Origin: JAUPTX01 sp964550665
Lineage (GTDB): Bacteria > Patescibacteriota > Minisyncoccia > Phycocordibacterales > CSBR16-119
Direction: 5' to 3'
NCBI GenBank assembly: GCA_964550665.1
Contig: CAZJZW010000023.1
Location: 1 to 9,021, forward strand
DNA length: 9,021 bases
Below, piece after piece: positions 4,696 through 9,021 of the stretch. The translations under genes were made by a program, and so were the position numbers. A model generated the notes under the pieces. That model worked only from the letters and a program-made list of their open reading frames with translations. It ran no database searches and had not been told where the DNA came from. The first letter of the stretch is position 1. Each line of letters begins with the position of its first letter.

Positions 4696-7638
4696 ATGAT
4701 ATTAAAAAAGATATTTTCACAAAAAAGTTTGTACTTGATTTTTTTGGTTATTTTTTTGGCAACATCTAGCCTCTTTTTTATTATACCGCAGTCTTCAGAT
4801 GCTGAAGTTTGTGTAGACATCAATCTTGGAGAAAGTCCTCAAAAATCTTTTCTCGTTGGTACGGATTTATATGTTGTGAATCAGGGTAGTATTTCGATTG
4901 TTGACACATTAACGAATACTGTTACAGACGAAATAAGTAGTAGTGCAAGTATTACATACGATTCTGAGCTTATTGGTACAAAGATTTTCATCTCTGATTC
5001 TAGTTCTAATAGGGTTTTTGTTTTTAATACAGCAACACAGGTATTGGGTCAGATTACGGTAGGTACTACTCCAATATTTCTAACACCTGTCGGCACAGAC
5101 TTATACGTGAGTAATGCAATTTCTGACACTGTTTCAGTTATTAATACTTCAACAAATACTGTATCTCACACAATAAGTGTCGGAGATGAACCTCAAAAAT
5201 CAACTCTTGTCGGTACAGATTTATATGTAAGTAATTATAATGCTGATACTGTATCAGTTATTGATACTGTATCAAAGACAGTCACGGACACAATATCAGT
5301 AGGGAACTCACCTGGAAACTTAATACAGGTTGGATCATCCTTGTATGTCTTAAACGAAGATATAGATAACCTTTTTACGCCGGACACTCTTTCGGTGATA
5401 GACATACTAACAAACACTGTTGTCGACACTATAACTGTTGGTAATCGACCTACAAGTCCAACGGTGATTGGTAATGATCTTTATGTTTTAAGTGAACACG
5501 ACGGAATAGTCTCTGTTGTCGACACCAACACAAACTCCGTGACTGACACTATTATTGTAGGTGATACTCCAAGTTTTTCTTTGGCTGTTGGCACAACCTT
5601 GTATGTGTTTAATTTAGAAAGTGACACCATCTCTGTTATTGATTCTAATACCAACACAGTTACAGATACTATTGATACCGATCACCGTCCAATATATGGA
5701 ACGGTTGTCGACTCTTACATGTATATTCTTAATTCAGACTCAAATAATATTAATGTACTCGATCTCGATACAAATACAATAATTCCTGATCCTTGTCCAC
5801 CTATTCTTCTTACTTCGGAAATTGATGCAGATACTCTGATATTGACGTACGATGAAGATTTGGATGAGGGATCGATTCCTTCAGTAAGTGATTTTTCTGT
5901 TACAGTGGGGGGTGTCCCTGTTGATATTTTGTCAGTAGAGATAGCTGACGATATAGTTACAATTATTATCGATCCGCCGACGGTATATGGAGAGGTTGTG
6001 CTCGTAAGTTATGTCGTTCCTCTTTTAAATCCAACACAGGATTTGATAGGTAATGATGCTCTTGCTTTTACAAACCAATCTGTGACGAATAATACTGAAA
6101 GTTGTGGAATCATAAATATTTCGAGTAACCCATATTTTATAACAGCCATTGATAATAGTTTATATGTTACGACAACAAGTAATGAGGTTATTATCATTGA
6201 TAAAGATACCTTTGCAGAAATAGACACTATTTCAATTGGAAATGGACAACACTATTCTACTCTTGTCGGTACCTATCTGTATGTAAATAATAATGCTGAC
6301 GGAACTGTTTCTATTATTGATACCGATACTAATACTTTGCTTGATACTGTAGCTGTTGGTCCAGGGCCATATTTTTCAACACTTGTAGGTGAGAATCTCT
6401 ATATTAATAATAGCGGAGATGGTACAATAGCAATACTCGATACGAATACAAATACAGTAACTGATACCATATCTCCTGGTGTTAATACTTACTTTTCAAC
6501 CCTTGTTGGTACAGACTTGTATTTAAGTAATTCAGAATCTGATACGGTAACTGTTCTTGATACAAATACTAACACTGTTGTTGATACTATTACGGTTGGG
6601 ACAGCCCCTCTTTCTTCAGTTTTGATCGGTACCGATATATATGTTGCTAATCATGCAGATAATATTGTTTCAGTGATTGATACGAATACAAATACAGTAA
6701 CTGATACGATAAATACGGGTTTCAGTCCTTACTCACTAACTGTTGTTGGTACCGATATATATGTCGGAGTTGTAGGAGATGTTAATATTGCTGTTCTTGA
6801 TATCAACACAAACACTATTTCTGAAAATATTCCCATGCTGAGTAATCCATATTTCGGAGTTCTGATAGGAGATCTTTTATATGTTGCTCATCAAGAAGAT
6901 GACTTTATTTCAATTATTGATACAGGTACGAATGCTCTCTTTACGTGTCAGGTAAACTTCAATCTTACCTATACTGCAGGCACAGGCGGTTCAATTAGTG
7001 GCGACAGCATGCAAACGGTAGGGAGTGGTGAAGATGGAACACCTGTGACCGCAGTCCCTGACAGCGGGTATGATTTTGTAAGTTGGTCTGATTCATTAAT
7101 TGAAAATCCTCGAACAGATCTTAATGTGACGAATGATATAACTGTGAACGCTATTTTTAGTATTGATATTGATGAATCGAGCACTGGCGGTGTTATTGGT
7201 ACTTCAGTCTATGGTCGCTTTATCAATCTTATCAATATGGATAAATTTGAAGAAGCATACCAGTTGATTCACGATTACCCACACATGTTTACTCAAGATG
7301 AACATGGACAGTATACATTTTGTGATAATGCCCATTTTAATGATTTTATGAAAAAGAAAGATATTGATGGAAATTATAGTGTATATAATAATGGTACAGT
7401 AACAGAAATATCAAAATTACAGTCTTTTGTTAATAAGTTATTTATGTTTCAGTATATTCAAGCCTCGGGTCCTGTTGATGGTATTTTTGGGCCACTGACA
7501 AAAATAGGTGTAGAACGGCTCCAAAATCTATTGAATGGTGCTGTCGAGCTCGACAAAGATTTAGTCATTGATGGTATTGTTGGACCTTTAACAAAGTCCG
7601 CGATCAACTCTTTCTGTCTTCCAGGATACGTCCTGTAG
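4696..7638 (+). CDS. Large secreted double beta-propeller (YVTN-like) protein with peptidoglycan-binding C-terminus
   Basis: The 980-aa protein (start ATG 4696, in preference to TTG 4690) is probably a cell-surface or wall-bound adhesion or scaffold protein. Order: a signal peptide with KK, a hydrophobic stretch at about 12-31 and likely cleavage after SDA36. Propeller 1 (39-367) has eight repeats of about 41 aa of the type VGTDLYVSN...DTVSVIDTNTNT. An Ig/SwmB-like domain follows (about 368-465, with LTYDEDLDEGSIPSVSDFSV). Propeller 2 (470-751) has seven 40-aa repeats. An InlB-B-like repeat (about 754-823) contains GYDFVSWSD. A linker leads to a peptidoglycan-binding domain (about 907-974) with two DGIxGPLTK motifs. 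The only six cysteines are 39, 367, 470, 751, 876 and 974, which bracket propeller 1, propeller 2 and the C-terminal domain. There is no lipobox, LPXTG or C-terminal membrane anchor. No ribosome binding site is clear. Exact ligand and partner are unknown. Confidence 0.92.
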   Translation: MILKKIFSQKSLYLIFLVIFLATSSLFFIIPQSSDAEVCVDINLGESPQKSFLVGTDLYVVNQGSISIVDTLTNTVTDEISSSASITYDSELIGTKIFISDSSSNRVFVFNTATQVLGQITVGTTPIFLTPVGTDLYVSNAISDTVSVINTSTNTVSHTISVGDEPQKSTLVGTDLYVSNYNADTVSVIDTVSKTVTDTISVGNSPGNLIQVGSSLYVLNEDIDNLFTPDTLSVIDILTNTVVDTITVGNRPTSPTVIGNDLYVLSEHDGIVSVVDTNTNSVTDTIIVGDTPSFSLAVGTTLYVFNLESDTISVIDSNTNTVTDTIDTDHRPIYGTVVDSYMYILNSDSNNINVLDLDTNTIIPDPCPPILLTSEIDADTLILTYDEDLDEGSIPSVSDFSVTVGGVPVDILSVEIADDIVTIIIDPPTVYGEVVLVSYVVPLLNPTQDLIGNDALAFTNQSVTNNTESCGIINISSNPYFITAIDNSLYVTTTSNEVIIIDKDTFAEIDTISIGNGQHYSTLVGTYLYVNNNADGTVSIIDTDTNTLLDTVAVGPGPYFSTLVGENLYINNSGDGTIAILDTNTNTVTDTISPGVNTYFSTLVGTDLYLSNSESDTVTVLDTNTNTVVDTITVGTAPLSSVLIGTDIYVANHADNIVSVIDTNTNTVTDTINTGFSPYSLTVVGTDIYVGVVGDVNIAVLDINTNTISENIPMLSNPYFGVLIGDLLYVAHQEDDFISIIDTGTNALFTCQVNFNLTYTAGTGGSISGDSMQTVGSGEDGTPVTAVPDSGYDFVSWSDSLIENPRTDLNVTNDITVNAIFSIDIDESSTGGVIGTSVYGRFINLINMDKFEEAYQLIHDYPHMFTQDEHGQYTFCDNAHFNDFMKKKDIDGNYSVYNNGTVTEISKLQSFVNKLFMFQYIQASGPVDGIFGPLTKIGVERLQNLLNGAVELDKDLVIDGIVGPLTKSAINSFCLPGYVL
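6439..6707 (+). repeat. Near-identical blade repeats within propeller 2
   Basis: The 29 bases at 6439-6467 and 6679-6707, encoding DTNTNTVTDT, are identical and exactly 240 nt (two 40-aa blades) apart. A second shared stretch, GGTACCGATATATATGT, occurs near 6627 and 6747, exactly one blade apart. Other blades encode similar residues with different codons, so these blades were probably duplicated or converted recently. Confidence 0.8.
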
Positions 7639-7650
7639 ACCGACCTAAAT

Positions 7651-7679
7651 TGTCACATTTTTTAACCAAAGACGTTATG
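7651..7679 (+). promoter_or_regulatory. Candidate ECF-type promoter before the sigma-fragment gene
   Basis: TGTCAC at 7651-7656, followed by a T run and AACC, is 17 bp from CGTTAT at 7674-7679. This spacing and pattern resemble autoregulated ECF sigma promoters. A sigma70 reading (TTGTCA 7650-7655 with TATGAT 7676-7681) needs a 20-bp spacer and fits less well. Confidence 0.3.
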
Positions 7680-7704
7680 ATAGAAGAAGGCGTAAAGCCT
7701 TTAT

Positions 7705-8049
7705 ATGGTTAACCAAGAAATAAGACAATCCTACGCGGCTCTTTATGAAGAGTATTTTACTCCGCTTTTTAGGTATGTATTTTTTAGAACAAAAGATACA
7801 AATACAGCAAAAGCTAAATCTGACTGTGCAAACGGCGTGGAGGAAAGTGTCGCTAGAGAATCTTTCAAAGCGGGAATAAAATCTGCTCGAGAAGAATTTA
7901 GTGCCTTTAGAGGAGATGAGATAAAATCTCAAATCAAAGCTTTGGCCGAGGCTCGTAAGACAAGTGTTGAAAATGCAGTAAATACTTTTAAAGCTACGAT
8001 GGAAGATGCGAGAGATGATTTAAAAACTGCATTTGGAGAAAATAACTAA
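7705..8049 (+). CDS. Short gene: ECF sigma factor N-terminus joined to an unrelated helical tail (possible deletion fusion)
   Basis: The 114-aa product starts with about 35 residues that look like sigma region 2.1 of an ECF factor: SYAALYEEYFTPLFRYVFFR then TKDTNTA. In real ECF factors this is followed by an E/DDLTQ-type region 2.2, then region 4. Here it switches at about residue 36 to an Ala/Lys/Glu-rich, helical sequence (about 36-114; ANGVEESVARESFKAG, then ARKTSVENAVNTFKATMEDA). DNA-binding region 4 is absent. An in-frame deletion joining the front of a sigma gene to the end of a neighbour is the simplest explanation. Alternatively it is an intact small helical protein whose start resembles sigma by chance. 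An SD-like AGAAGG lies about 15 nt before the ATG and could be hidden by the small stem AAGGC/GCCTT. It probably cannot act as a sigma factor. Confidence 0.55.
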   Translation: MVNQEIRQSYAALYEEYFTPLFRYVFFRTKDTNTAKAKSDCANGVEESVARESFKAGIKSAREEFSAFRGDEIKSQIKALAEARKTSVENAVNTFKATMEDARDDLKTAFGENN

Positions 8050-8113
8050 TACTTGTCTTAATCAAAGGATAGCTCTCCATCAGTTTTGAAAACCAATTGT
8101 TTGATTCCAGTGA

Positions 8114-8164
8114 ATCTCCTGTGGAGATAGGCGAAAGCCGTAAGAAGTGTTAGATCCTAAGGAT
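8114..8164 (+). other. Cluster of three small hairpins in the 8050-8242 spacer
   Basis: ATCTCC-TGT-GGAGAT (8114-8128), GGC-GAAA-GCC (8130-8139, GNRA-type loop) and ATCC-TAA-GGAT (8154-8164) follow each other within 51 nt. No T run follows, so none looks like a terminator. It could be the 3' untranslated region of the preceding gene or a small structured RNA, but no family is recognised and chance is possible. Confidence 0.25.
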
Positions 8165-8195
8165 GAGTCGAGAATATTTAGGCTTTTTCGATATG

Positions 8196-8224
8196 TTGAC
8201 AAATGTCTATAATAGTAATATGTT
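8196..8224 (+). promoter_or_regulatory. Promoter of the 102-aa orphan gene
   Basis: A perfect TTGACA (8196-8201) is 17 bp from TATGTT (8219-8224), giving a start near 8231 and a leader of about 12 nt to the ATG at 8243. A perfect TATAAT also lies at 8208-8213, only 6 bp from TTGACA, so it would need a different -35. Two overlapping promoters are possible. Confidence 0.5.
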
Positions 8225-8242
8225 TGGGTAAAAGTGAGTCAT

Positions 8243-8551
8243 ATGAAAGACCATACGGTAACCAAAGGTCCCTCCATTGACCAGATAATGGAAGCAATTC
8301 AGAAAGGAAAGCCCCTGCCTTTTACAACTGACTACGGTCTTGGTTTAGGTGATGACGAAATGATTCCTCGCGGAATTGAAAAAGTGGTAGACAAGAAAGG
8401 GGATTATTACAATATATCTGCCACCGTTGTTGCCGAGAACACACCACCTCGTCGTCAGCACTTCATTCACCAACCGAGAGATGGAAATTGGGGACGCTGG
8501 GTAGGAACTTTCAAACCAGATCACAAAGCCTACGAAGGACATAGTTCCTAA
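8243..8551 (+). CDS. Uncharacterised 102-aa hydrophilic protein (orphan single gene)
   Basis: I do not recognise this protein. The 102-aa product is hydrophilic, with no cysteine, signal peptide or membrane span. It opens with a likely helix (PSIDQIMEAIQKGK) and a GLGLGDDE turn. A segment that alternates polar and hydrophobic residues follows (DYYNISATVVAE, likely beta), then a basic, aromatic stretch rich in Arg, His and Trp (PPRRQHFIHQPRDGNWGRW) that could bind nucleic acid or another acidic partner; this is speculation. I chose the ATG at 8243, preceded by an SD-like AAGTGAG, over the GTG at 8234, which would add only three residues. The gene has its own promoter with a perfect TTGACA and a 10-bp GC-rich terminator 20 nt after the stop, so it is likely expressed on its own. 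It looks clearly more GC-rich than its neighbours. Confidence 0.66.
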   Translation: MKDHTVTKGPSIDQIMEAIQKGKPLPFTTDYGLGLGDDEMIPRGIEKVVDKKGDYYNISATVVAENTPPRRQHFIHQPRDGNWGRWVGTFKPDHKAYEGHSS

Positions 8552-8571
8552 GACCATTTACTCTGTTTGGG

Positions 8572-8599
8572 GCCTCGCGACGCACGTCGCGGGGCTTTT
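8572..8599 (+). terminator. Strong Rho-independent terminator of the 102-aa orphan gene
   Basis: GCCTCGCGAC (8572-8581) pairs with GTCGCGGGGC (8586-8595) in a 10-bp stem with one T-G wobble and loop GCAC, followed by TTTT. It separates this gene from the UbiA-family gene. Confidence 0.92.
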
Positions 8600-8618
8600 C
8601 TGTTATAAGTTTATAATT

Positions 8619-8627
8619 TGATATAAT
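8619..8627 (+). promoter_or_regulatory. Extended -10 promoter giving a leaderless UbiA-family mRNA
   Basis: TGATATAAT is a perfect extended -10 (TGnTATAAT). Only CTTCCC separates it from the ATG at 8634, so transcription should start at or next to the A of the start codon. A second TATAAT lies at 8612-8617. No -35 or ribosome binding site is seen. Confidence 0.6.
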
Positions 8628-8633
8628 CTTCCC

Positions 8634-9021
8634 ATGACATTAAAAGAAATTTTAAATATATCACGCCCACGGTTTTGGCTTTATGAAATGGGAACCTATT
8701 TTATTGGTGTACTTGTCGCGACAAATTTTTTGAAAGATCTTCTTCGTCCAGAGATTTTGGTCTTTGCTTTTTTCTTTTTGATTCCGGCAAATATTTTAAT
8801 CTACGGAGTAAACGATATTTTTGATTACGAAACAGATAAGCTTAATCCTAAAAAAGTAGAGTACGAAGCTTTACTTGTGCCAGAAAAGCACAAGTCTGTT
8901 TGGGTTTGGATATTTGCTACAAATCTTCCATTTGTAATCTACGCTTTTACGTTGAGCTCTAAAACGGGAATTTATTTACTCATCTTTTATTTCTTTGCTG
9001 TCTTTTATTCTGCCACACCTA
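8634..9021 (+). CDS. UbiA-family membrane prenyltransferase (partial, N-terminal 129 codons)
   Basis: The reading frame runs off the right edge. It begins MTLKEILNISRPRFWLYEMG, the usual UbiA start with an SRPRFW motif, followed by two strongly hydrophobic spans at about 22-33 and 41-59. The first Asp-rich motif, N60-D61-x-x-D64-x-x-x-D68 (NDIFDYETDKLNPKK), binds the Mg-diphosphate of the prenyl donor in this family. More spans follow at about 93-108 and 114-127. The YGVNDIFDYETDKLNPKK wording is closest, from memory, to lycopene elongase and digeranylgeranyl-type members rather than UbiA or MenA proper. The acceptor substrate is not determinable here, and the second Asp-rich motif lies outside the window. 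The ATG at 8634 fits the family start. The gene stands alone behind a strong terminator. Confidence 0.9.
   Translation, partial: MTLKEILNISRPRFWLYEMGTYFIGVLVATNFLKDLLRPEILVFAFFFLIPANILIYGVNDIFDYETDKLNPKKVEYEALLVPEKHKSVWVWIFATNLPFVIYAFTLSSKTGIYLLIFYFFAVFYSATP

Noticed and set aside
4415..4720. Minus-strand frame of 101 codons across the tRNA-Glu repeat region
   Set aside because: It crosses the tRNA-end repeat, a terminator stem and the start of the propeller gene. Its composition is explained by the hairpin segment, and there is no start signal or recognisable domain.
8163..8231. A 22-codon frame starting MSREYLGFFDML just before the 102-aa gene
   Set aside because: It overlaps the promoter elements at 8196-8224 and would end only at the predicted transcript start; it is too short to support.
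1..9021. Recoded TGA (as Gly in SR1/Gracilibacteria) suggested by no gene ending in TGA
   Set aside because: Eight stops are too few. The conserved genes, TsaD in particular, are complete in the standard code with glycine motifs encoded by GGN and no interrupting TGA.

Overview
The window reads as chromosome of a small-genome, AT-rich bacterium, most likely a Patescibacteria/CPR lineage (Parcubacteria-like). This is inference. It rests on a TsaD with an internal insertion, tRNA genes without an encoded CCA, starts that mostly lack a clear Shine-Dalgarno site, and a very large secreted beta-propeller protein with a peptidoglycan-binding tail. All complete genes read through in the standard code (six end in TAA, two in TAG).

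Layout. The left edge holds the first 31 codons of a minus-strand valS-like gene. Facing away from it is a plus-strand, aspartokinase-fold gene that has lost key kinase motifs (189-1112). It meets tsaD tail to tail with a 4-bp overlap, and its likely terminator lies inside the last codons of tsaD. On the minus strand, tRNA-Val(GAC), a cytidylate-kinase-like gene, a TraX-family membrane protein gene and tsaD follow one another with very small gaps and could be one transcription unit. The kinase ATG lies only 2 nt beyond the tRNA 3' end. Upstream of tRNA-Val is a possible truncated tRNA remnant.

From 3740 on, everything is on the plus strand. An orphan 142-aa gene with a strong terminator is followed by a promoter and tRNA-Glu(TTC). 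Behind that tRNA, its last 18 bases are repeated 166 bp downstream. The intervening 148 bp is rich in hairpins, has no gene, and ends at a very long terminator stem. This resembles either the tRNA-linked repeats of E. coli tyrT or the scar of an element that targets a tRNA.

Next comes a 980-aa secreted protein with an eight-blade and a seven-blade YVTN-like propeller, an Ig-like linker, an InlB-B-like repeat and a peptidoglycan-binding tail. Its only six cysteines bracket three of its domains in pairs. After it lie a short gene that looks like the start of an ECF sigma factor joined to unrelated helical sequence, a hairpin-rich spacer, an orphan 102-aa gene with a strong promoter and terminator, and the start of a UbiA-family prenyltransferase that appears to be transcribed without a leader.

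Three orphan genes (189-1112, 3801-4229, 8243-8551) share one design: a single gene with a TTGAC-type -35 upstream and a hairpin terminator just after the stop. They sit between housekeeping genes and look less AT-rich by eye than tsaD, the kinase or traX.
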